This document shows positions 8,816 to 16,552 of a stretch of DNA of 35,793 nt, piece after piece. This DNA comes from Phocaeicola intestinalis (GTDB lineage: Bacteria; Bacteroidota; Bacteroidia; Bacteroidales; Bacteroidaceae). The translations under genes and the position numbers were made by a program. Below the pieces are notes generated by a model. The model did not search any database. It saw only the letters and a list, made by a program, of their open reading frames with translations, and was not told where the DNA came from. The first letter of the stretch is position 1, and every line of letters starts with the position of its first letter. The DNA lies in NCBI RefSeq assembly GCF_014837065.1, contig NZ_JACSPP010000038.1:1-35793 (forward strand). Direction: 5' to 3'.

Positions 8816-9667
8816 TATATCGGCTATCACTCTCTCAGTAGCTTCGAAACTTAGCTTGGAATGCTTCACGAATACGACAAGGGTATATCTTTTGCCGTTG
8901 GGAAGCAGGATGAAACCGGCATCGTTGATTCCTATCCATTCGCCTTGTTCGTTTTGGTCGGAGGTGCCGGTTTTATGTCCGATACGTGTTTCGGTGCCTT
9001 GTAAAGGGAAGGGCAGACGTGCCTTTCCTGTCTGGCAGTCAAGTAAGGTTTCGCGGATAAAGTGGGTATATGAGGTATCAATCGGCAAAGTTTCGGCAGC
9101 CAATCTGTCCATCAGCCGGGCGGTAGAGAGTGGTGTGCTCCAGTTATTATAACATAGAGCCAGATTTTTGTGCATGTCGTCTTCGGTGGCTGTAACGGCG
9201 AACTGGTCGCATCCGATAGTGCGGAGATACTTGTCTGTTTCTTCCGTACCGCCTATGTAGTCGAACAGAATGTCGCAGGCATTGTTATCGCTCAACTGGA
9301 GGGTATAAGTGAGCAATTCGCTGATTGGCAAACTGATGTTCCCTTCCGGATAACGGTCGCGCAACGGGCTGTAAGTATCGGGTCGTAAGTCTTCTTTGCG
9401 GATGAAGACAGAGGTAGAAAGGGGCAGGTGGTGCTTGTCCAGGTAATGTGCCACGGCGAGTGCCTGATGGTATTTCATTACGCTCATTAGCGGATAGCGG
9501 TCATCGTTGTTTATTGTTATGGTGTCTTTTCCATCGATAATGAGTGCTACACCCACGTGTGCATCTGTGTTTGCTGTGATTTGTTGGATTTGTTCTTGCA
9601 GTGGATGAGTGGCTTGCGAGGATAATGTGCAAAAGGTATAGAGTATAATAAAAAGGAGTAGTTTCAT
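8786..9667 (-). CDS. bla: Class A beta-lactamase, CepA/CblA-like (subclass A2)
   Basis: A 293-residue secreted serine hydrolase with a Sec signal peptide (about 1-19). The active-site elements are in order: SVMK at 62-65 (nucleophile Ser62, Lys65), SDN at 126-128, the omega-loop acid at Glu162 (TEDDMHKN) and KTG at 232-234. The pattern YPLMSVMKYHQALAVA and LSDNNACDILF closely resembles CepA of B. fragilis and CblA of B. uniformis as I recall them, so a cephalosporinase is likely; the spectrum is inference. It lies 34 bp after a helical-repeat gene and appears to be last in that operon. No mobile element adjoins it, so it looks chromosomal and intrinsic. Confidence 0.93.
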   Translation of the reverse strand: MKLLLFIILYTFCTLSSQATHPLQEQIQQITANTDAHVGVALIIDGKDTITINNDDRYPLMSVMKYHQALAVAHYLDKHHLPLSTSVFIRKEDLRPDTYSPLRDRYPEGNISLPISELLTYTLQLSDNNACDILFDYIGGTEETDKYLRTIGCDQFAVTATEDDMHKNLALCYNNWSTPLSTARLMDRLAAETLPIDTSYTHFIRETLLDCQTGKARLPFPLQGTETRIGHKTGTSDQNEQGEWIGINDAGFILLPNGKRYTLVVFVKHSKLSFEATERVIADISAVVFRTLH

Positions 9668-9701
9668 TATTTGTAAAGTTCGAATTTGGGTGAAAATTTT
9701 G

Positions 9702-10250
9702 TCAGTTGCTTTCTTTTTGCAGTATCTTCAACAGGTTCTTCCGTGAAGTACGTACTCCGGCAGGTAAAAAGTCTGGTTCCATCATTTCCAGTGTCGTACG
9801 TAATTCTGTTCGTAATTCCGGAAAATGTTTACACTGTTCATAGGTCAGTTTCATGCACAGAGATTTGATACTGATGGCTGTTTGGGGACTAAGCATCTGC
9901 GAGAAACAGAAATCAAGGAAATCAGTGCGGAGGTTTTCGGGAGGAAAGGGTTGTCGCAGCAGCAACGTCAGCAGTAGACGGCGTTTTGTATTGCTGGCAG
10001 TATGCAGTGTTTCGTTTATTAGTTCATTCTGTTTGTCATACAGCCATTCGTTATTATGTAAATCGAAGTGTGTAAATATCCATGCAGCATTTTCGGCTAT
10101 CCGTTTATTGTTGTCGAACAAGAGACGGTAAAGTGTAAGTTTTGCTGCATTGCCATCTGTACCTTGGGTGGCATGGCAGATTTCCAGGATATCATTTTCA
10201 TGAATTTTGCCGGAAAGCCTTTGCCGGAGGATGGTTAAGGTGTAATTCAT
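9702..10250 (-). CDS. Helical-repeat (HEAT-like) hypothetical protein
   Basis: I choose the ATG at 10250 (182 residues, MNYTLTILRQRL...), because it overlaps the stop of the upstream membrane-protein gene as ATGA; an upstream in-frame ATG at 10307 lies inside that gene. The protein is almost wholly predicted helix, with repeated pairs such as RIAENAAWIFTHFD and KRRLLLTLLLRQ that resemble HEAT/armadillo repeats. There is no signal peptide, so it is probably cytosolic. No function can be assigned. It sits between a small membrane protein and the beta-lactamase. Confidence 0.8.
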   Translation of the reverse strand: MNYTLTILRQRLSGKIHENDILEICHATQGTDGNAAKLTLYRLLFDNNKRIAENAAWIFTHFDLHNNEWLYDKQNELINETLHTASNTKRRLLLTLLLRQPFPPENLRTDFLDFCFSQMLSPQTAISIKSLCMKLTYEQCKHFPELRTELRTTLEMMEPDFLPAGVRTSRKNLLKILQKESN

Positions 10251-10627
10251 ATACTTTTTTTTATGATAACAGGTGAAAGGGCAGTACTCAGTACGACAAG
10301 TATCCATAAATTACCTGTCATCGGATTGTATGCCGATACCAATTCATGGAAAGTTTGTCCGGTACTTGTTCCGAATATAAATTCGAAAGTGATAGTCAAG
10401 ACCGTCCATAGGCAAGCAATGGCATAACGTTCTTTTTGATTCAATATGCCAACGCGAGGTAATAGTAGCCATGTCAAGAGAATGATAAGTCCGCTTAACA
10501 GAACACCGCTTACGGGCAAGGCCCATTGATGCAACAAGGGATGCAGGCAATACTGCCGTACATCACCATTGAGAATGGCGGCAGGAATGAAGCAAAGCCA
10601 AACAAGCAATGATCTTAAAATTCTCAT
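10247..10627 (-). CDS. Small four-helix membrane protein, unknown function
   Basis: A 126-residue protein with about four hydrophobic segments (near 4-20, 36-58, 68-86 and 105-121), joined by short loops. No known family was recognised. Its stop overlaps the next gene by 4 bp and its start is 10 bp from the end of the upstream acetyltransferase, so it is inside an operon. Confidence 0.75.
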   Translation of the reverse strand: MRILRSLLVWLCFIPAAILNGDVRQYCLHPLLHQWALPVSGVLLSGLIILLTWLLLPRVGILNQKERYAIACLWTVLTITFEFIFGTSTGQTFHELVSAYNPMTGNLWILVVLSTALSPVIIKKSI

Positions 10628-10637
10628 ATAGAGGTCT

Positions 10638-11114
10638 TTATAGTTCTTTTTTCATTACATAGTTTATCATTTCCAACCGTTTGGCACGTTTCTTTTGGCT
10701 TTTTTCCACACTATAGCCTTGTTTTTCAAAAAAAGGACGTGCCGTAATGCTGACTTCTGACGTGATTTGTGTTATACCGAAACGGCATGCATAGGCTTCT
10801 ATTTCTGACAGGAGCTGGGATGCTATGCCTTTTCTTTGCCAATCCTTGTGAACAAACATTGAGTGCAGATAGCCATCAGCCCGAATAGAAGCGAAGCCAA
10901 TGATACGTCCTTCACTATCTAATGCTGCAAGGAAATAGAGTGTGGATAGCAGATTTTTCCAGTGGATTGTACTGTCACCGCATGATGCCCAGTCTTCTAT
11001 TTCTGCAGGTGTGTAATTCTGAATGTTTACGGCCTGTATTGTAGAGCGGAACAGATTGCGCAGTTCGTCTATGTCGTTTATCGTGACTGTTCGGGTTGGG
11101 TAAGTTGTTTTCAT
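10638..11114 (-). CDS. GNAT-family N-acetyltransferase
   Basis: A 158-residue protein with the GNAT core: RIIGFASIRADGYLHSMFVHKDWQRKGIASQLLSEIEAYA spans beta4, the Q/RxxGxG/A acetyl-CoA loop (QRKGIA) and helix alpha3. FFEKQGYSV near the C-terminus is the usual final strand. It resembles the YafP-type subgroup; the substrate is unknown. It appears to be the first gene of the four-gene operon ending in the beta-lactamase. Upstream, only a one-mismatch -7 element (TATCTTTA, about 11182-11189) is visible. Confidence 0.85.
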   Translation of the reverse strand: MKTTYPTRTVTINDIDELRNLFRSTIQAVNIQNYTPAEIEDWASCGDSTIHWKNLLSTLYFLAALDSEGRIIGFASIRADGYLHSMFVHKDWQRKGIASQLLSEIEAYACRFGITQITSEVSITARPFFEKQGYSVEKSQKKRAKRLEMINYVMKKEL

Positions 11115-11302
11115 GCATTCAACTATATAGGATAATGTTTGAGGATGTCTGGCTGATAAAGTGTATCGGTTCCTGACTGTGTAAAGATAAATAATTATCC
11201 GAAACAGGCTCGTCGTTTCCGAGGTTTCCCTGTTTGGAAAGACAAGTCTGTTTCAAGTTTAATGGTTGGGGTATCAATATTTGATTCCTGTACCTTGGTT
11301 TA

Positions 11303-12679
11303 TTATTTGGACTGGCTTTTTTCGTCAGTTGCGTTTTGTTGCATTTCGTCTTCTCCCCAGTGGGTCTCGGCTTCACGTTTTTCACGCTCAATGACTTCTT
11401 GAGCTTTGCGCGGATAAAGAATCAGGCGGAGTGAATGGTCATAGGTCATGTAGCTCCACATCCAGTTGAGCAGGACATTGATTTTGTTTCGTACTCCTAA
11501 GATGGAACGCAGGTGGACTACCAGCCACAAGAACCAGGCTATCCAACCTTGGGTCTTCAGGGAACTGAATTCGGCTACAGCCTTGTTGCGGCCTACGGTA
11601 GCCATGCTTCCCAGGTTGCGGTAATGGAAAGGCTTCATGGCTTTTCCTTTCTGCAGGCGAATCAGGTTTTCAGCCAGCAGGCTTCCTTGTTGGATGGCTA
11701 CTTGTGCAAGTTGCGGATGTCCGTAAGGATAGTCCTTGTCGCCGTTCATGATACATTGGTCGCCGATGCAGAATATGTTGTCGAAACCGTCAACTTTATT
11801 ATATTGATTTACTTTGATGCGTCCTCCGCGTCCGATGGAACTGGATGGCATATTGCCGATAGCATTGGCACGTACACCACTTACCCAAATGAAAGTACGG
11901 GTAGGTATTTGTGTCCCATCTTCCAGAATAACCTTGTGGTCGCGGTAGTCCAGCACTTTTTTGTCCAGCCATACGTTGATGCCCATTTCACGCAAGAATT
12001 CTGCCGATTTTTGCGAAGATACGGGAGCCATACCCGACAGCAGGCGGCTTCCTGCCTCTATCAAATAGATTTGCAGCAGGTTTTCGTTCATGTCCGGATA
12101 GTCTTTCGGAAGCACATACCGTTTCATTTCAGCCAATGCTCCGGCTATTTCCACACCGGTAGCTCCTCCACCGACAATAACGATATTCAACAATTCTCTG
12201 CGTTCTTGTTCGGTAGCGCAAGTCACGCTTCGTTCAAAGTTGCCCAGTAGGGCATTGCGTAATCCCATTGCTTCTTGTAGAGTCTTCATCGGAATGGCCT
12301 CTTTTTCAATGTTCTGGTTCCCGAAGAAGTTGGAAGTGGTTCCAGCTGCCAGAATCAAGTAATCGTATTCTACTTTACCGATGGAAGTCTGCAGGATGTT
12401 CTTTTCAGGAAAAATCAGACGGGCTTCCGCCATACGGTAATTTACATGAGATTTTTTCCCGAATATTTTCCGGAAAGGAAACGAGATAGAACTCGGCTCA
12501 ATGCCGGCAGATGCCACCTGGTAAATGAGTGGCGGAAACTGGTGATAATTGTTTTTGTCAATCAGGATTACCTGGAAATTGGATTTAGACAACTTGTCTG
12601 CTAGTTTGAGGCCTCCAAATCCTCCTCCTACAATGACAACTCTCTTTTTACCTTTTTCTCTTTCAATGTTGAAACTCAT
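11303..12679 (-). CDS. ndh: Type II NADH:quinone oxidoreductase (NDH-2)
   Basis: A 458-residue flavoprotein that passes electrons from NADH to menaquinone without pumping ions. The FAD site is VIVGGGFGG (15-23) and the NADH site IVIVGGGATGVEIAG (166-180). A second FAD contact is IFCIGDQC (302-309). The C-terminal region FLWLVVHLRSILGVRNKINVLLNWMWSYM is the amphipathic membrane-binding part. It stands alone with its own promoter and links functionally to the men operon 4 kb away. Its 3' gap (11115-11302) holds no gene. Confidence 0.93.
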   Translation of the reverse strand: MSFNIEREKGKKRVVIVGGGFGGLKLADKLSKSNFQVILIDKNNYHQFPPLIYQVASAGIEPSSISFPFRKIFGKKSHVNYRMAEARLIFPEKNILQTSIGKVEYDYLILAAGTTSNFFGNQNIEKEAIPMKTLQEAMGLRNALLGNFERSVTCATEQERRELLNIVIVGGGATGVEIAGALAEMKRYVLPKDYPDMNENLLQIYLIEAGSRLLSGMAPVSSQKSAEFLREMGINVWLDKKVLDYRDHKVILEDGTQIPTRTFIWVSGVRANAIGNMPSSSIGRGGRIKVNQYNKVDGFDNIFCIGDQCIMNGDKDYPYGHPQLAQVAIQQGSLLAENLIRLQKGKAMKPFHYRNLGSMATVGRNKAVAEFSSLKTQGWIAWFLWLVVHLRSILGVRNKINVLLNWMWSYMTYDHSLRLILYPRKAQEVIEREKREAETHWGEDEMQQNATDEKSQSK

Positions 12680-12707
12680 ATCATTTTGTTTTTGTGTAAA
12701 GCTGGTG

Positions 12708-12715
12708 CAAAGTTA
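12708..12715 (-). promoter_or_regulatory. Bacteroides -7 element for ndh
   Basis: The minus strand reads TAACTTTG, matching TAnnTTTG, 28 bp before the ndh ATG. The -33 region shows only TGTTT at about the right distance. It is divergent from the next promoter. Confidence 0.6.
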
Positions 12716-12804
12716 CAACTTTATCAGGATTTAAACATATGTTTGGCGGTAAATTAGAGAAAAATTTCTGTAATTCGTATACAATCCGGTATTTGATATT
12801 TCAT

Positions 12805-12812
12805 TACTTTTG
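12805..12812 (+). promoter_or_regulatory. Bacteroides -7 element for the hexapeptide acetyltransferase
   Basis: TACTTTTG matches TAnnTTTG and ends 29 bp before the ATG at 12842. The nearest TTTG (12792) is too close to be the -33 box. Confidence 0.6.
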
Positions 12813-12841
12813 CATTTGTAGAACAAAATATAGGTAAACTT

Positions 12842-13405
12842 ATGGAATTGGAAGACTTTTTGGCTTATGTAAAGACCGGTAAAGCATTGGCAACGGAAGA
12901 AATCGGCCGCTTTATGGATGAAATGAGTGACGAAGCGCGTAAAGTGACCTTTCGTCTGAATGCAGCTTATCATACGCCTGACGAAGTACGGGCATTATTA
13001 TCCGAGCTGTTTGGAAAACCTGTCGATCCGACTTTACGGGTATTTCCTCCTTTTTATACTGATTTCGGGAAAAATATAACTATCGGCAAACATGTGTTTA
13101 TCAATGCCTGTTGCCATTTTCAGGATCATGGTGGCGTAACGTTGGGCGATGGATGTCAGATAGGGCATAATGTGGTATTTGCTACACTGAATCATGGCAT
13201 TGCTCCGACAGACAGGAAAAACACTTATCCTGCCTCTATCGTGTTGGGTAAGAATGTGTGGGTAGGTTCGAATGCCACGATTTTGCAGGGGGTGACTATC
13301 GGTGACAATGCGGTCGTGGCTGCCGGTGCAGTGGTGACCAAGGATGTACCAGCCAATACTATTGTTGGTGGAGTGCCGGCGAAAGTGATTCGCAGGATAG
13401 ACTGA
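12842..13405 (+). CDS. Hexapeptide-repeat O-acetyltransferase (Maa/NodL/LacA type)
   Basis: A 187-residue left-handed beta-helix acyltransferase. The N-terminal helical part (1-60) is of maltose-acetyltransferase type. Hexapeptide turns follow from ITIGKHVFINACCHF to the end, including VWVGSNATILQGVTIGDNAVVAAGAVVTKDVP. The catalytic histidine is probably His118 (TLNHGI). The acceptor sugar or small molecule is unknown. It has its own promoter and is followed 96 bp later by an aminotransferase gene with a separate promoter. Confidence 0.9.
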   Translation: MELEDFLAYVKTGKALATEEIGRFMDEMSDEARKVTFRLNAAYHTPDEVRALLSELFGKPVDPTLRVFPPFYTDFGKNITIGKHVFINACCHFQDHGGVTLGDGCQIGHNVVFATLNHGIAPTDRKNTYPASIVLGKNVWVGSNATILQGVTIGDNAVVAAGAVVTKDVPANTIVGGVPAKVIRRID

Positions 13406-13469
13406 TAAATTTATGTAAAATAGGTAGTATTATCTGTAAACAGGATACAAGGATATGGATGGAACTGCC

Positions 13470-13477
13470 TATCTTTG
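13470..13477 (+). promoter_or_regulatory. Bacteroides -7 element for the aminotransferase
   Basis: TATCTTTG is a full match to TAnnTTTG, 24 bp before the ATG at 13502. Confidence 0.6.
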
Positions 13478-13501
13478 TAACTGAAAAAACAACTGAAGAC
13501 A

Positions 13502-14680
13502 ATGAAATACAATTTCGATGAATTAACCGACCGCCGTCATACCGGTTCATATAAGTGGGATTCGGCTGTTGGAGAGGATGTGCTTCCAATGTGGGTGGCT
13601 GATATGGATTTCCAGACGGTTCCAGTTATTATCGAAGCATTGCAAAAGCGGGTGGCGCACGGTATTTTCGGCTATACAAAGGTGCCTGATACATATTACG
13701 AAGCCATTATCCGTTGGTTTTCCAGGCAACATGGATGGAGCATTGACCGTGAATGGATACAATATACCATCGGGGTCGTTCCAGCATTGTCTGCCATTAT
13801 CAAGGCAATGACTTGTCCGGGAGATAAAGTCGTGGTACAGACACCTGTATACAATTGTTTCTTTTCTTCCATTCGCAACAATGGGTGTGAAATCGTGACA
13901 AGTCCTTTGTTGCGTGAAGGAGATACATACCGTGTTGATTATGCCGACTTGGAAGAAAAGGTTTCCGACCCGAAGGTTAAACTTTTTCTGTTATGTAATC
14001 CGCATAATCCTGCCGGGCGGGTATGGACACCCGAAGAGTTGCGCTGTATGGGAGAGATCTGCTTCCGTCACGATGTGTTTGTTGTGGCTGACGAAATACA
14101 TTGCGAACTGGTCATGCCGGGATATGTCTATACGCCTTTCGCGTCATTGGGCGAGAAATTCCTGCAACATTCGGCTACCTGCATATCTCCCAGTAAGGCA
14201 TTCAATCTGGCTGGTTTGCAAATTGCCAACATTGTATTGTGGAGTGAAGAGCTTCGTAAGAAAGTAGACCGTGCTATCAATATTAATGAGGTATGTGATG
14301 TAAATCCGTTCGGAGTAGCGGCGTTGATAGCTGCCTATAGTGAAGAAGGAGCTGAATGGTTGAAACAGTTGAATGCATACATTGCAGGCAATTATCAGTA
14401 TATGCAGCATTTCTGTAACGAGCGTCTTCCACAGTTCCCGTTGATAAAACTGGAAGGGACGTATTTAGCATGGATGGATTGCTCAGTGCTTGCACTGAAT
14501 GCAGAAGAAATAGAAACGCAGTTGTTGGACGAGGAAAAGCTGTGGCTCAATGCCGGTACGATGTACGGAGAATCGGGTGAAGGCTTTATGCGTTGGAACT
14601 TGGCTTGTCCGCGCAGCAGGGTAGAAGAAGGGTTGCGGCGTTTTAGCTGTTTTGTAGAAAAGAAGTTGAAGAAAGACTGA
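13502..14680 (+). CDS. MalY/PatB-type PLP aminotransferase, probable C-S beta-lyase
   Basis: A 392-residue fold-type I PLP enzyme. The opening YNFDELTDRRHTGSYKWD and DVLPMWVADMDF are characteristic of the MalY/PatB (cystathionine beta-lyase-like) subgroup. NPHNPAGRVW (167-176), DEIH (197-200) and the Schiff-base lysine Lys232 in SPSKAFNLAGLQ are all present. The family splits cystathionine or cysteine conjugates to a thiol, pyruvate and ammonia; exact substrate is inferred only. It stands alone, with 178 bp to the next gene. Confidence 0.9.
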   Translation: MKYNFDELTDRRHTGSYKWDSAVGEDVLPMWVADMDFQTVPVIIEALQKRVAHGIFGYTKVPDTYYEAIIRWFSRQHGWSIDREWIQYTIGVVPALSAIIKAMTCPGDKVVVQTPVYNCFFSSIRNNGCEIVTSPLLREGDTYRVDYADLEEKVSDPKVKLFLLCNPHNPAGRVWTPEELRCMGEICFRHDVFVVADEIHCELVMPGYVYTPFASLGEKFLQHSATCISPSKAFNLAGLQIANIVLWSEELRKKVDRAININEVCDVNPFGVAALIAAYSEEGAEWLKQLNAYIAGNYQYMQHFCNERLPQFPLIKLEGTYLAWMDCSVLALNAEEIETQLLDEEKLWLNAGTMYGESGEGFMRWNLACPRSRVEEGLRRFSCFVEKKLKKD

Positions 14681-14858
14681 AAATGGATGTCCATATTCAG
14701 CTATACCATGCCTACAGAAAACGAAGATAACTTCATAAGCCATTTCAGATAACTGCAATGGCAAAGTAAGTATATATTCATTTGGCACATCATTATGGGA
14801 GGCTGATTACGGACATTCTAAACCTGAATATTTATTTAATTATTAAAATTAAAGTGTT

Positions 14859-15371
14859 ATGGAATCTCTAGTAAAACTTTATTCGTTATCGTATTCGAAT
14901 TCGAAGACGTATCTTGCGGCTTTGCTTTTCGTGGCAGGCAATATTGCTTTGCCTCAGCTTTTTCATTTGGCTCCACAAGGAGGAATGACGTGGTTGCCGA
15001 TTTATTTCTTTACCTTGGTAGGGGCATATAAATATGGATGGAAGGTAGGTTTGCTTACCGCTATCGCTTCGCCATTGATTAATTCGGCATTGTTCGGTAT
15101 GCCTGCTCTTGCGGTACTTCCTGCCATTTTGCTGAAATCTGTCTTGCTGGCTGTAGGTGCCGGATTCATGGCTCATCGTTTCCAGAAAGTATCGGTTCTG
15201 GCTCTATTGGCTGTAGTTTTATTCTATCAGGTGGTAGGTACGTTAGGCGAATGGGCATTCTTTGCCGATGGCTTTTATGCTGCCGTTCAGGATTTCCGTA
15301 TAGGTATTCCGGGCATGTTGTTGCAAGTATTCGGAGGTTATGCTTTCATCCGTTATCTGATTCAGAAGTGA
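14859..15371 (+). CDS. ECF-transporter S-component-like membrane protein
   Basis: A 170-residue protein with about five to six hydrophobic segments. The layout (MTWLPIYFFTLVGAYKYGWKVGLLTAIASPLINSALFGMP) is that of a substrate-binding S component of energy-coupling-factor vitamin importers. No EcfA or EcfT gene adjoins it, so it would rely on a shared ECF module elsewhere. The ligand is not evident. In the 178-bp gap before it I saw no riboswitch that I recognise. Confidence 0.7.
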   Translation: MESLVKLYSLSYSNSKTYLAALLFVAGNIALPQLFHLAPQGGMTWLPIYFFTLVGAYKYGWKVGLLTAIASPLINSALFGMPALAVLPAILLKSVLLAVGAGFMAHRFQKVSVLALLAVVLFYQVVGTLGEWAFFADGFYAAVQDFRIGIPGMLLQVFGGYAFIRYLIQK

Positions 15372-15374
15372 TTT

Positions 15375-15477
15375 TTAATAATGTGCAAATATGAAAATGT
15401 GCTAATGTAATAATGAGTTAGTGTGCTAATTCATTTTCACATTGGCACATTTTCATATTATTACATTAGCACATTAA
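15375..15477. repeat. Long hairpin of short TGTGCTAATG repeats between convergent genes
   Basis: Perfect 19-bp arms (15396-15414 and 15457-15475) enclose further copies of the same word at about 15423 and 15438. It fills the whole space between two convergent stop codons and is likely a bidirectional terminator. The word is not shared with the other three hairpin loci in this window. Confidence 0.8.
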
Positions 15478-15972
15478 TTACCCTTTCCGTTGGTAGGCAA
15501 TACGTGGTGTACCATTGGATACATAAATAATGCCACAACGAACAAAACCGTGCTTTTCCAACAGATGTTGCATCACTTTATTGTCGGCATGAGTGTCGGC
15601 ACGTAGTTGGGATGCACGGGCGGTACACCAGTCAAGGCAGGCGGAAAAGATACCTTTTTCGCTGCCATCGGATGCCAGACGATGGATGACATAGTAAGGT
15701 TCGTCATTCAGCCACTTCCCGTTTTCGATATGTGCATAGTTGGGGTCCGGACTGGGAACAAAACAGAAAGTACCGACAAGGACATTCTCTTCGTTTTCAC
15801 AAACATAACAATTACCTTGGTTGATTTCTTCAGCAACCAGTTCACGTTGCGGATATCCGTTTATCCATTGGTTGGGATTTCCGGTACTCGTCATAAAGTG
15901 CCTGGCTGTATCAAATATTTTCATCAGGCGGTCTATATCGGTAAAGATGGCGGGGCGTATGGTCTGTATCAT
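15478..15972 (-). CDS. GNAT-family N-acetyltransferase
   Basis: I choose the ATG at 15972 (164 residues, MIQTIRPAIFTDIDRLMKIF...), which begins with the usual IRPA beta1 strand of GNAT proteins; an upstream in-frame ATG at 16014 lies inside a terminator hairpin. The core is atypical: the acetyl-CoA loop region is around SDGSEKGIFSACLDWCTARA, followed by LRADTHADNKVMQHLLEKHGFVRCGIIYV, which is the usual beta5-alpha4 block. Substrate unknown. It converges with the S-component gene. Confidence 0.85.
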   Translation of the reverse strand: MIQTIRPAIFTDIDRLMKIFDTARHFMTSTGNPNQWINGYPQRELVAEEINQGNCYVCENEENVLVGTFCFVPSPDPNYAHIENGKWLNDEPYYVIHRLASDGSEKGIFSACLDWCTARASQLRADTHADNKVMQHLLEKHGFVRCGIIYVSNGTPRIAYQRKG

Positions 15973-15997
15973 ATTGTAAAGTGGCTTTAGTAAAATA

Positions 15998-16036
15998 CAA
16001 AAAAGGTGAAACAAAACTGATGCTCCACCTTTTTTG
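15998..16036 (-). terminator. Intrinsic terminator after the orphan amylase-domain gene
   Basis: A perfect 11-bp stem pairs CAAAAAAGGTG (15998-16008) with CACCTTTTTTG (16026-16036). Read on the minus strand it ends in a run of T. It lies about 30 bp after the stop of the gene at 16068 and ahead of the acetyltransferase start. Confidence 0.75.
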
Positions 16037-16067
16037 TTGGTATGTAATAAATAAGCTTTAACGTCCT

Positions 16068-16322
16068 TTACTTGAACTCAATAATTAGCGATTGATTTGC
16101 TGGTATGATAAGATTTTTAGTGAAATCCACTTTTTTACCGGAAGTGAGGATTGTTCCTCCTTTAGAATCGCGAGTTAAAGCATTGTAGTGTTGGCACGGC
16201 AGAACTTGCTCTTTGTTAGTACTATTCAAGATAATCATTTCTGTTTTGCCTTCACTGGTACGGGCGTACACGTAGATTCCTTGTTCGGGAATGTGATACT
16301 TTACAGTTTTGTTTTCTGACAT
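16068..16322 (-). CDS. Orphan cyclomaltodextrinase-type C-terminal beta domain
   Basis: An 84-residue protein without signal peptide. The string YHIPEQGIYVYARTSEGKTEMIILNST, then SGKKVDFTKNLIIPANQSLIIEF, strongly resembles the C-terminal all-beta domain of GH13 neopullulanase/cyclomaltodextrinase enzymes (SusA-like), in which this segment follows the catalytic barrel. Here the catalytic part is missing: upstream DNA holds only a promoter and a hairpin. Its own -7 element and terminator suggest an expressed stand-alone gene, not simple debris. Function unknown; a carbohydrate-binding role is speculation. Confidence 0.65.
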   Translation of the reverse strand: MSENKTVKYHIPEQGIYVYARTSEGKTEMIILNSTNKEQVLPCQHYNALTRDSKGGTILTSGKKVDFTKNLIIPANQSLIIEFK

Positions 16323-16350
16323 ATTCTTGTTTAGTTTTAGTTTTGCACTC

Positions 16351-16358
16351 CAAAGGTA
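16351..16358 (-). promoter_or_regulatory. Bacteroides -7 element for the orphan domain gene
   Basis: The minus strand reads TACCTTTG, a full match to TAnnTTTG, 28 bp before the ATG at 16322. A weak TTG lies 16 bp upstream of it. Confidence 0.65.
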
Positions 16359-16440
16359 GAGTTTTCATTCTAAACAAGCGGAAAGAAAAGGGTTAAAATT
16401 GCAGGTTTTATGCGGTTTTTATGATATAAATCAAGTTTTT

Positions 16441-16550
16441 GACAAGGTGACGAGGTCTCAGTTGACAAGGTGGACAAGATTTTAAATAGTTTTTCGAATG
16501 GAATGTTTTCTAAAGCCTTGTCTCCTTGTCAACTGATACTTCGTTACTTC
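16441..16550. repeat. Long hairpin of GACAAGG-type repeats after mmdB
   Basis: The word GACAAGGTG recurs at 16441, 16464 and 16473 (partial). The arms 16461-16478 and 16517-16533 pair with few mismatches, and the pairing continues outwards (GTCTCAGTTGAC with GTCAACTGATAC) for roughly 35 bp. It starts 3 bp after the mmdB stop and is probably the operon terminator. Confidence 0.75.
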
Positions 16551-16552
16551 AT

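Noticed and set aside
10251..10307. 19-codon N-terminal extension of the helical-repeat protein
   Set aside because: It lies in the membrane-protein gene; the ATG at 10250 overlaps that gene's stop as ATGA.
14681..14858. Riboswitch before the ECF S-component-like gene
   Set aside because: No thiamine, cobalamin, folate or other conserved core that I could recognise; only an AT-rich leader.
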